A stretch of 6,004 bases of DNA. It comes from Trueperaceae bacterium. GTDB lineage: Bacteria > Deinococcota > Deinococci > Deinococcales > Trueperaceae. Below the pieces are notes generated by a model that was not told the DNA's origin, made no database searches, and saw nothing but the letters and a program-made list of their open reading frames with translations. Position numbers and translations under genes: made by a program. Positions 1 through 5,522 of the stretch are shown here, piece by piece; the first letter of the stretch is position 1; every line of letters begins with the position of its first letter. Location of the stretch: NCBI GenBank assembly GCA_007128755.1, contig SKWV01000263.1, forward strand, positions 1 through 6,004, given 5' to 3'.

Positions 1-1
1 C

Positions 2-238
2 GATCCCGCTCTGGGCGAGATCGTGATCACGCTCGTCGATGAGCGGCTCGTGCTCGACGCCGGCGAGTTCCGCACGGAGCTGCGCCCCGTCCTGGACGAC
101 GCGGGCGAGGTCGAGGCCTACACGGCGTTCGAGGGCCCGGTCGCGGGCGCGGAGTTCGACTTCACGGAGGAGGACGGCGAGCGCGTCGTCGTCCTCGGCG
201 AGGGTGCCATCCGCTACGTCTTCACCCGCGTGGAGTAG
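2..238 (+). CDS. 3' end of an unidentified protein, possibly a serine-hydrolase C-terminal domain (partial)
   Basis: The frame is open from the first complete codon (position 2) to TAG at 236-238 with no stop, so the gene begins outside the window. About 78 C-terminal residues are visible. A GTG at 23 could serve as a start but has no Shine-Dalgarno sequence, and codons before it read on smoothly (DPALGEIVITLVDERLVLDAG), so I treat it as internal. The fragment is acidic and alternates short hydrophobic strands with turns (EIVITLVDERLVLDAG, RVVVLGEGAIRYVFTRVE), as in a small beta-barrel. This pattern reminds me of the C-terminal lipocalin-like or DUF3471-like domain that follows many beta-lactamase-family serine hydrolases, but no catalytic residue lies in view and the assignment is a guess. 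It ends 158 nt before the acylase on the same strand and could be co-transcribed with it. That the frame is coding is much surer than its identity. Confidence 0.6.
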   Translation, partial: DPALGEIVITLVDERLVLDAGEFRTELRPVLDDAGEVEAYTAFEGPVAGAEFDFTEEDGERVVVLGEGAIRYVFTRVE

Positions 239-396
239 GGAGGGGAGCCGTGCACGCGCCGACCGCAGCCCGACCAGGTGGTCGCTCGCCGTCTGGCGAC
301 GGCCACCCGTCGCGCCTTGAGCAGGCCCGAGGCGGCCCCTTCACCGGGTTCCGGCGACCCGCAGAGCCCACCGACCACGCCGGAGGAGGAGACCCG
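239..396 (+). other. 158-nt untranslated spacer before the acylase
   Basis: This gap between the partial gene and the acylase contains no TA dinucleotide at all, so no TANNNT or TATAAT-like -10 box can be placed on this strand and the acylase may depend on read-through from upstream. A small imperfect hairpin is possible: CCGTC 289-293 with GACGG 298-302, extended by GGTGG 277-281 with CCACC 303-307 across a one-sided 7-nt bulge. No T-run follows, so it is not a canonical terminator. GGGAGGGG just before GTG 250 resembles a ribosome site in frame with the acylase, but translation from there would put 49 low-complexity residues before the signal peptide. Confidence 0.4.
382..391 (+). promoter_or_regulatory. 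Strong Shine-Dalgarno for the acylase start at 397
   Basis: A purine run GGAGGAGGAG ends five bases before ATG 397. It contains a full GGAGG core at a workable spacing and decides the start in favour of 397 rather than the upstream in-frame GTG at 250. The choice is backed by the signal peptide that begins exactly at 397. Confidence 0.8.
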
Positions 397-2562
397 ATGA
401 GACGGATCCTGGTCTGGACGATGACGCTCGCGCTGCTCGTCTGGGGCGGCGTGCAGGCGGAGGGAGCGCCCGGCGCGGAGATCCTCTGGGACACCTGGGG
501 CGTGCCGCACATCTACGCCGAGAGCCTCGAAGAGGCCCTCTACGCCTTGGGCTGGGCGCAGATGCGCGCGCACGGCGACGTGATCCTGGAGTCGTTCGCC
601 GTGGGGCGCGGCCGCGCGGCCGAGCTCTGGGGCGAGGCGTACGCGCCTTCCGATCGCCACGTGCTCGCCATGGGCTTGCGGGCGCGACTCGACGAGCTCC
701 GCGGCGAGGTCGGCGAGATGCCCGAGTCCGAAGCCTTCGTGGCCGGCATGAACGCCTTCGCCGAGACGCATCCGGAGGCGCTCGACGAGCGGCTCGCCCG
801 CGCCCTGCCGCTCACGGTCGACGACCTCCTGGCGGGCGAGGCGCTCACCGTCGACCGTGGGCTCGTCGAAGGCTTCCGGGCTCGCTACCTCGCGGGCGGC
901 GACGCACGCCGGCACTCGCTCGTAAGCGCTCCGTCGGCCCCGGCGTCCAACGCGTGGGCCATCGGGCCGAGCCGCTCGGCGAGCGGCAATCCCATCCTGC
1001 TGTCGAACACCCACCTGGGGTGGCCCAACCTCCGCGAGGTGGTGCCCGATGCGGCCGTGGGGGTCGCGGGGCTGCTGTGGTTCGAGGCGCACCTGGTGAC
1101 GCCCGACCTCGACTTCTACGGCGTCGGCCCGGTGGGAGCCCCCGCGCTCGTCCTGGGCTTCAACGACGACGCCGGCTGGACCGTCACGATCCCCTCGCTG
1201 TTCGACACCGTCGACTTCTACGAGCTGACGCTGGTGGATGACGGTTACCTCTTCGATGGCGAGGTGCGGGAGTTCGAGACGGACTCCCACACGCTCAGGG
1301 TGCGGCAGGAGGACGGCTCCTACCGCGAGGAGGAGGTGGTCGCGCGGCGAAGCGTCCACGGAACCGTGATCGCCGAACGGGGTGACCGCGCCGTGGCGGT
1401 GCGCGCGCACGAGCCCACCGCCGTCGAGGCCGCCAGCACCCAGTTCTGGGACATGGCGCGAGCGACCGACGTCGACGCGTTCCTCGGCGCGCTCGAGCAG
1501 CAGCCTCTCCCCATCCCCCTCAACGTCTTCTACGCCGACCGCTCCGGCACCATCATGTTCACGTTGGCGGGCGCGTTCCCGGATCGTCCCGAGGGCGACT
1601 ACGACTGGGGTGGCGGCCTGATCCCCGGCGACACGTCGGAGACGCTCTGGCGCGGCATCCTGCCGTTCGAGGCCATGCCGGTCGTCATCGATCCCGAGGC
1701 CGGGTACCTGCAGAACGCCAACGAGCCCTTCTACTCGCTCACGCTCCCGATCGAGCTCGATCCGGCCGATTTCCCGGCCGACTGGCCCGAGCCGCAGCTG
1801 TGGCCGCGCTCTCAGCGCTCGCTGCAGCTGATCACGGGGCAGGACCGGTTCAGTGCCGCCGACGTCATGACGCTGAAGTTCGACACCCACTCCCTCCTGG
1901 CGGACCAGGTGCTGGACGAGGTCGTGGCGCTCGGTCTCGAGCACGGCAGCTCGGACGCGCGCGACGCCGCGGCGCTGCTGGCCGCCTGGGATCGCCGTTT
2001 CGACGCCGAGAGCGTGGGCGCGGTGGTGTTCGCGTTCTGGGCGATGCACTATGAGGACGACATCCTCGCGGGGGCGCCCTTCCCGGCGGACGCCTTCGCC
2101 GTGCCGTTCGACTGGGCGCGCCCGCTGGAGACGCCGCGAGGCGTCGCCGACCCGGTCATGGCCGTGAGGGCGCTGGAGTACGCGGCCGCCGCCGTGCTCG
2201 AGTCGTTCGGCGCGCTCGAGGTGCCGTGGGGCGCCTTCTACACGTTCCGCCTGGGCGGCGAGGCACTCCCCGCGTTCGCGGCGCCGCCGGAGGGGTTCGG
2301 GCTCTTCGTCCCGAACTTCGCCGCGCCCACCGAGCACGGGCCGATGGCGACGGTAGGCGGAGACACGTGGGTGGCGGTGATCGAGTTCGGCGAGCGCGCC
2401 CGCGCGCAGGCGGTGTTCAGCTACGGGAACACCACCGACCTTGAGTCGCCCTTCTTCGCCAACCAGTTGGCGCTCTACGCCGCCCAGGCGTATCGGCCGG
2501 TGTGGCGCGATCGCGAGGACGTGGAGGCGAACCTCGCGTCGCGCGAGATGCTCCGGCGCTGA
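397..2562 (+). CDS. Exported penicillin acylase family protein (peptidase S45, Ntn hydrolase)
   Basis: This 721-residue precursor should hydrolyse an amide bond to an acyl group outside the cytoplasm. Residues 1-21 form a signal peptide: an RR start, a hydrophobic core and a VQA cleavage site, with no lipobox Cys. An alpha-chain region follows (DTWGVPHIYAESLEEALYALGWAQ), the usual N-terminal signature of the family. The nucleophile motif SNAWAIGPSRSASGNP starts at Ser184, which becomes beta-chain residue 1 after self-cleavage. His206 is then beta-His23, the acid/base-assisting position known in PvdQ-type acylases. The stretch ALVLGFNDDAGWTVT aligns with the oxyanion-hole backbone near beta-70. 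YLQNANEPF supplies Asn440 or Asn442 (beta-257/259) as the oxyanion Asn. The beta chain would be about 538 residues, normal for the family. The QNxN motif and GFN segment lean to the homoserine-lactone/aculeacin acylase branch rather than penicillin G acylase, but the substrate cannot be read from sequence. It is preceded by a same-strand gene and convergent with the membrane protein. Confidence 0.93.
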   Translation: MRRILVWTMTLALLVWGGVQAEGAPGAEILWDTWGVPHIYAESLEEALYALGWAQMRAHGDVILESFAVGRGRAAELWGEAYAPSDRHVLAMGLRARLDELRGEVGEMPESEAFVAGMNAFAETHPEALDERLARALPLTVDDLLAGEALTVDRGLVEGFRARYLAGGDARRHSLVSAPSAPASNAWAIGPSRSASGNPILLSNTHLGWPNLREVVPDAAVGVAGLLWFEAHLVTPDLDFYGVGPVGAPALVLGFNDDAGWTVTIPSLFDTVDFYELTLVDDGYLFDGEVREFETDSHTLRVRQEDGSYREEEVVARRSVHGTVIAERGDRAVAVRAHEPTAVEAASTQFWDMARATDVDAFLGALEQQPLPIPLNVFYADRSGTIMFTLAGAFPDRPEGDYDWGGGLIPGDTSETLWRGILPFEAMPVVIDPEAGYLQNANEPFYSLTLPIELDPADFPADWPEPQLWPRSQRSLQLITGQDRFSAADVMTLKFDTHSLLADQVLDEVVALGLEHGSSDARDAAALLAAWDRRFDAESVGAVVFAFWAMHYEDDILAGAPFPADAFAVPFDWARPLETPRGVADPVMAVRALEYAAAAVLESFGALEVPWGAFYTFRLGGEALPAFAAPPEGFGLFVPNFAAPTEHGPMATVGGDTWVAVIEFGERARAQAVFSYGNTTDLESPFFANQLALYAAQAYRPVWRDREDVEANLASREMLRR

Positions 2563-2614
2563 GGCTCGGCGATTTCGAGGCGCCCGGCATGTCCGTCGCG
2601 GGGACGCGGTCGGC

Positions 2615-3076
2615 TCAGAACAGGTACCAGCCGGCCGCGATCCCCATGAGGACCGCGTAGATGACGGCCTCGACCTGCGTGGGCCAGAAGGCCGTGCGGA
2701 TGAACCGCGGTTGCATGTACAGGATCCCCTCGATGGTGTTCGAGAAGGGCGTGGCGGCGGCGAGGTCGGTGTAGACGTACATGAGGCCCGCGAGGAACGC
2801 GAACTGGAGGGCGAAGGGGAGCTCGCCGAGGTAGCCGAGGACGGGGTAGAGCACGACCGACATGAGCAGGCCGCGAGCGATCTGGGTCGGCAGCAGCAGC
2901 TTGCCGTTCCGCGCCCGTTCGGCGGGGTCGGTCATGTCGCGTAGGAACGGTCCGTAGAGCGATCCTTCGCCGCCGTGCAGGTCGCGGTAGAAGAGGGGGT
3001 AGGTGATGGCGCCGGCGGCGGTGTAGACGACGATGTGCGTGACGATGAACAGCGCGCTGAAGACGACGTACTCCAC
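2615..3076 (-). CDS. Four-helix integral membrane protein of unknown function
   Basis: I do not recognise this 153-residue protein. It starts at GTG 3076, preceded on its strand by GGAGGG four bases upstream, and ends at TGA 2615. Four hydrophobic segments are visible at about residues 4-27, 66-83, 88-107 and 134-152, so both ends would lie on the same side of the membrane. The loop after helix 1 is polar and charged (YRDLHGGEGSLYGPFLRDMTDPAERARNGK). A second conserved-looking stretch, TDLAAATPFSNTIEGILY at about 103-120, places Asp104, Asn113 and Glu116 close to the membrane, which could form a polar site. There is no signal peptidase site, ATPase motif or recognisable transporter signature. 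It faces the acylase tail to tail (52-bp gap) and diverges from the aldo/keto reductase, so it is probably transcribed alone. The coding call is strong because the hydrophobic pattern is coherent in this frame only. Confidence 0.82.
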   Translation of the reverse strand: MEYVVFSALFIVTHIVVYTAAGAITYPLFYRDLHGGEGSLYGPFLRDMTDPAERARNGKLLLPTQIARGLLMSVVLYPVLGYLGELPFALQFAFLAGLMYVYTDLAAATPFSNTIEGILYMQPRFIRTAFWPTQVEAVIYAVLMGIAAGWYLF

Positions 3077-3079
3077 GGT

Positions 3080-3085
3080 GCCCTC
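3080..3085 (-). promoter_or_regulatory. Shine-Dalgarno for the membrane protein GTG start
   Basis: On the minus strand the sequence reads GGAGGGCACC and then GTG. The GGAGGG core supports the GTG at 3076 as the start. No clear -10 box was found for this gene in the 145-bp divergent gap (3077-3221), and its promoter is unresolved. Confidence 0.6.
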
Positions 3086-3208
3086 CAGTTCGGCGGCCGA
3101 CGGCGCGACCGGCTCCTCGATCGTGACGCGCGCTGGCGGCGCGTTCCAGAGACCTCAGTACCTCGGGCGCATGCCACCGCGAGCGCCGGAGGCGTCGACG
3201 CGCGGCGG

Positions 3209-3214
3209 TATGAT
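3209..3214 (+). promoter_or_regulatory. -10 box TATGAT of a probable leaderless promoter for the aldo/keto reductase
   Basis: TATGAT matches five of six bases of the TATAAT consensus and fits TANNNT. Seven bases separate it from ATG 3222, so transcription would begin at or next to the start codon and the mRNA would have no leader. No good -35 is seen at the expected distance. The GGAGG at 3188-3192 is too far from either ATG (3210 or 3222) to be a ribosome site, which agrees with a leaderless start. Confidence 0.55.
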
Positions 3215-3221
3215 CGCCCGC

Positions 3222-4238
3222 ATGGCACTCCCGTACGTCGACCGCCTGATCCTCGGCTGCTGGCAGCTCGCCGCGGGGCACGGCAGCCGGGTCGAGGACC
3301 CGCAGCACGTCCTCGAGGCCTACTACGGCGCCGGCTTCCGCGTCTTGGACTGCGCCGACATCTACACCGGCGTCGAGGAGACGATCGGCTCGTTCGTCGC
3401 CGCGCACGGCCTCGGCGAGGGCGACATCCACGTCCACACGAAGCTCGTGCCCGACCTCGCGGCGCTCCCCACGTTCACGGAAGGCGACGTGGAGCGCTCC
3501 GTCGACCGCTCCCTGGCCCGACTCGGCCTGCCGGCCCTGGATCTGGTGCAGTTCCATTGGTGGGATTACCGCGTACCCGGCTACCTCGCGGCGCTCGACG
3601 CCCTGAGCGAGCAGCAGCGGCAGGGCAAGGTGCGCGCCATCGGCCTGACCAACTTCGACCGCCCGCGGCTCGCCGAGATCCTCGAGCACGGCGTGCGCGT
3701 GGCGTCGATCCAGGTGCAGTACTCGCTGCTCGATCGGCGACCGCGCGGGGCGTTCGCCGACCTCGCGCGCGAGCACGACGTCGACGTGCTCGCCTACGGC
3801 AGCGTGGCGGGCGGCCTGCTCTCGGACGCGTACCTGGGCGCGAGCGCGCCGGGCGACGCGCCGGAGAACCGCTCGCTCACCAAGTACGCGTTGATCGTCG
3901 CGGAGCTCGGCGGCTGGGAGGCGTTGCAGGCGCTGCTGCGCGAGCTGCGCGCGATCGCCGACGAGCGCGGCAGCGACGTCGCCAGCGTGGCCAGCGCCTG
4001 GTGCCTGCGGCAGCCGGGGGTCAGGGCGTGCATCGTCGGCATGCGCTCCGTGCGGCACCTGGAGCGGCACGTGGCCCTGCGCGAGGCGCTCCCGCTCGAC
4101 GACGACGAGGCGCTGCGCTTGGACCGGCTGCGCGCGACGTTCCCGGAGGTGCCCGGCGAGGTGTTCGAGCTCGAGCGCGACCGGACCGGCCCGCACGGCC
4201 GCATCATGAAGTACGGGCTCAACGAGGGCGCCGCGTGA
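3222..4238 (+). CDS. Aldo/keto reductase family oxidoreductase
   Basis: This 338-residue cytoplasmic protein should be an NADPH-dependent carbonyl reductase or alcohol dehydrogenase with a TIM-barrel fold. The catalytic tetrad of the superfamily is intact: Asp43 and Tyr48 in LDCADIYTGVEE, Lys74 in HTKLVPD and His112 in VQFHWWDY. Later landmarks are GKVRAIGLTNFD after strand 5, IQVQYSLLDRRP, and YGSVAGGLL with the C-terminal IVGMRSVRHLERH of the cofactor pocket. The length is normal. I chose ATG 3222 because the -10 box TATGAT lies seven bases before it; an in-frame ATG at 3210 sits inside that box, and the longer frame back to 3033 overlaps the divergent membrane gene and reads as low complexity. 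Its stop overlaps the start of the TIGR04076-like gene. The substrate is not evident, and the subgroup could not be assigned. Confidence 0.93.
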   Translation: MALPYVDRLILGCWQLAAGHGSRVEDPQHVLEAYYGAGFRVLDCADIYTGVEETIGSFVAAHGLGEGDIHVHTKLVPDLAALPTFTEGDVERSVDRSLARLGLPALDLVQFHWWDYRVPGYLAALDALSEQQRQGKVRAIGLTNFDRPRLAEILEHGVRVASIQVQYSLLDRRPRGAFADLAREHDVDVLAYGSVAGGLLSDAYLGASAPGDAPENRSLTKYALIVAELGGWEALQALLRELRAIADERGSDVASVASAWCLRQPGVRACIVGMRSVRHLERHVALREALPLDDDEALRLDRLRATFPEVPGEVFELERDRTGPHGRIMKYGLNEGAA

Positions 4239-4579
4239 CGGCCGGGAGCGAGCGGCGCTTCACGCTCTACGACCTGCGCGTCGAGATCGTCGCGGTGAAG
4301 CCGGGCCTCGAGGCGATATGCAACCATCACGTTGGTGATTATTTCGAGGTGTCGGGAGAGAACATCAGCATCCCGGCGGGGAAGACCTTCAGCATGTACG
4401 CGCTCGCCGCCGTGCTGCCGCTCCTGCCGGCCAAGCAGCGCGTCACCGACGAGCACGACTGGATGAGCAGCGACGATCACGTGATGTGCCCGGACCCGCA
4501 GTGCGAGGCGATGATGCGCATCGTGCGCACGGGCGTGCGGGAGTTCAGGACCGAAGACGTGACGCGCGCCTCGCCGTGA
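4235..4579 (+). CDS. TIGR04076-like small Cys/His protein
   Basis: This 114-residue cytoplasmic protein starts at GTG 4235, whose last two bases begin the TGA stop of the aldo/keto reductase (GTGA overlap). No separate ribosome site is needed if translation is coupled. The core reads VEIVAVKPGLEAICNHHVGDYF, then a hydrophobic helix, then HVMCPDP, which matches the layout I know for TIGR04076 proteins: a strand, a Cys-containing turn followed by G-D-x-F, a central helix, and a CPDP-like tail. Cys29, His31, His32, Cys85 and Cys90 could form a metal or redox site. The family's central Cys-Pro (before the helix) seems replaced by IPAGKTFSMYALAAVLP. The molecular function of the family is unknown to me. 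The tight coupling to the reductase suggests the two act together. Codons for residues 28-36 are unusually AT-ending for this genome. Confidence 0.78.
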   Translation: MTAGSERRFTLYDLRVEIVAVKPGLEAICNHHVGDYFEVSGENISIPAGKTFSMYALAAVLPLLPAKQRVTDEHDWMSSDDHVMCPDPQCEAMMRIVRTGVREFRTEDVTRASP

Positions 4580-4594
4580 GCGCAAGGCCACCCG

Positions 4595-5452
4595 TCAGAC
4601 GCCGGCGCCCGCCTCGCGCGCGAGGTCGACCGCGCCGTCCACGAGCGGCCCGAAGCCGGCGAACACCGCCAGCGCCGGCGCGCGTACCCAGTCTTCGGGG
4701 TCCCCCGCGAACGTGACCGTGCCCCCGGCCTCGCGGACGATCGCGACGCCGGCCGCGACGTCCCACGACTTGAGCCCGAACTGCCAGAACAGGTCGACTC
4801 TGCCGGCGGCGATCAGGACCATGTCGCGGCAGGCGGCGCCGCTGGCGCGCACGCCGGCCGACCGCACGACCAGGTCCCAGAACACCTGCCGGTGGGCGGG
4901 ATCGGCCGCGGACGAGGGGATGATGTTGGTGGTGACGAGCGCGTGCGCGGGATCGCTGGCATCGCGCACGTGCAGCCGCCGCTCCCCGGACCAGGCGCCG
5001 CCGCCCCGGACCGCCCACGTGACCTCGTCGCTCACCGAGTCGTAGATGGCGCCCAGCACGCTCTCCTGACCCTCGACCAGTCCCACCGACACGCAGAAGC
5101 CCGGGTACGCGCGCACGAAGTTGTGCGTCCCGTCGATGGGGTCGATGACCCAGGTGGGCGCACCGGCCTGGTCGTCGTCGAGTCCTTCCTCGCCCACGAA
5201 GCCGAAGCCGGGGTAGAGGCCGCGCAGCGAGGCGACGAGCCGCCGCTGGACCTCGTCGTCGGCGTGCGTGACGACGTCGCCGGGACTCGTCTTGGCGCTG
5301 ACGCCCAAGTCGTGCGTGCCCGCCTGCTGGGCGTCGGACTCGGCCTTGGCCCAGCGGCCGGCCTCGCGCACGAGTGGAACGACGCGCTCCTTCATCTCCA
5401 GGAGGGTGTCGAGCGTGAGGGGCGTGGCGGCGCGATCGGTGGGGGGAGTCAC
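4595..5452 (-). CDS. Inositol monophosphatase family protein
   Basis: This 285-residue cytoplasmic enzyme should be a magnesium-dependent, lithium-sensitive-type phosphatase acting on inositol phosphate or a related small phosphate ester. Metal ligands align with human IMPA1: Glu88 in FVGEEG (IMPA1 Glu70), Asp104 and Asp107 in WVIDPIDGTHNF (Asp90, Asp93), and Asp231 in KSWDVAAGVAIVREAGG (Asp220). The KTSPGDVVTHAD segment near residues 54-65 is the usual N-terminal signature. The length is typical. GTG 5452 is chosen because a TANNNT box lies six bases upstream and the alignment starts soon after; the frame continues back to 5788 but that part runs through the divergent rhodanese gene. It converges on the TIGR04076-like gene with only 15 bp between stops and no visible terminator there. 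SuhB, CysQ (3'-phosphoadenosine nucleotide phosphatase) or histidinol-phosphatase activity are alternatives within the family and cannot be separated here. Confidence 0.92.
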   Translation of the reverse strand: MTPPTDRAATPLTLDTLLEMKERVVPLVREAGRWAKAESDAQQAGTHDLGVSAKTSPGDVVTHADDEVQRRLVASLRGLYPGFGFVGEEGLDDDQAGAPTWVIDPIDGTHNFVRAYPGFCVSVGLVEGQESVLGAIYDSVSDEVTWAVRGGGAWSGERRLHVRDASDPAHALVTTNIIPSSAADPAHRQVFWDLVVRSAGVRASGAACRDMVLIAAGRVDLFWQFGLKSWDVAAGVAIVREAGGTVTFAGDPEDWVRAPALAVFAGFGPLVDGAVDLAREAGAGV

Positions 5453-5458
5453 GGCCCG

Positions 5459-5464
5459 ATGGTA
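5459..5464 (-). promoter_or_regulatory. -10 box TACCAT of a probable leaderless promoter for the phosphatase
   Basis: Read on the minus strand, TACCAT fits TANNNT and is followed by CGGGCC and then GTG 5452, a six-base gap. No Shine-Dalgarno fits in that gap, so the transcript probably starts at the start codon. The -35 region is GC-rich and has no clear TTGACA match, so the call rests on the -10 position alone. Confidence 0.45.
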
Positions 5465-5487
5465 CAGCGCCAGCCCTCGAGCCCCGC

Positions 5488-5517
5488 TTGACGCCATATA
5501 CCCCCTGGGGATATAAA
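5488..5517 (+). promoter_or_regulatory. Sigma-70-type promoter of the rhodanese gene, probably leaderless
   Basis: TTGACG at 5488-5493 matches five of six bases of the -35 consensus and TATAAA at 5512-5517 five of six of the -10, with an 18-bp spacer. This is the best promoter in the window. ATG 5523 begins five bases after the -10 box, so the transcript should start at or within a base or two of the start codon. No ribosome site is present. Confidence 0.75.
5496..5514 (+). promoter_or_regulatory. Inverted repeat within the rhodanese promoter, CsoR/CstR-type operator candidate
   Basis: The site reads ATAT-A-CCCC-CT-GGGG-ATAT. CCCC 5501-5504 pairs with GGGG 5507-5510, and ATAT 5496-5499 pairs with ATAT 5511-5514 once a single A (5500) is skipped. 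It fills the promoter spacer and overlaps the -10 box, so a bound protein would block RNA polymerase. G/C tracts flanked by ATA/TAT are typical of operators of the CsoR/CstR (DUF156) repressors, which sense Cu(I) or persulfide, and CstR-type members control rhodanese genes. The regulator itself is not in the window, so the assignment is an inference from the site and the target gene. Confidence 0.5.
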
Positions 5518-5522
5518 GACGC

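Noticed and set aside
277..307. Hairpin in the acylase leader as a terminator or riboswitch
   Set aside because: The stem is broken by a 7-nt bulge, no T-run follows, and such hairpins are common by chance at this GC content.
346..353. GGGTTCCG, a string also found in the ykkC (guanidine-I) riboswitch
   Set aside because: The second conserved block expected downstream (around CCGAGAG) and the pseudoknot-like context are absent.
250..396. N-terminal extension of the acylase from GTG 250
   Set aside because: The 49 added residues are low complexity and would bury the signal peptide; ATG 397 has a better ribosome site.
214..2337. A 707-codon minus-strand reading frame opposite the acylase
   Set aside because: It is Arg/His/Glu-rich low-complexity sequence with no domain, and it is open only because GC-ending codons of the acylase exclude stops on the other strand.
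2563..2614. Possible bidirectional terminator between the acylase and membrane protein
   Set aside because: Only a 4-bp GTCC/GGAC stem is present, with no T-run on either strand.
2475..4196. A 573-codon minus-strand reading frame through the membrane protein and reductase
   Set aside because: It has repetitive Arg-Ala composition and overlaps two well-supported genes in different frames.
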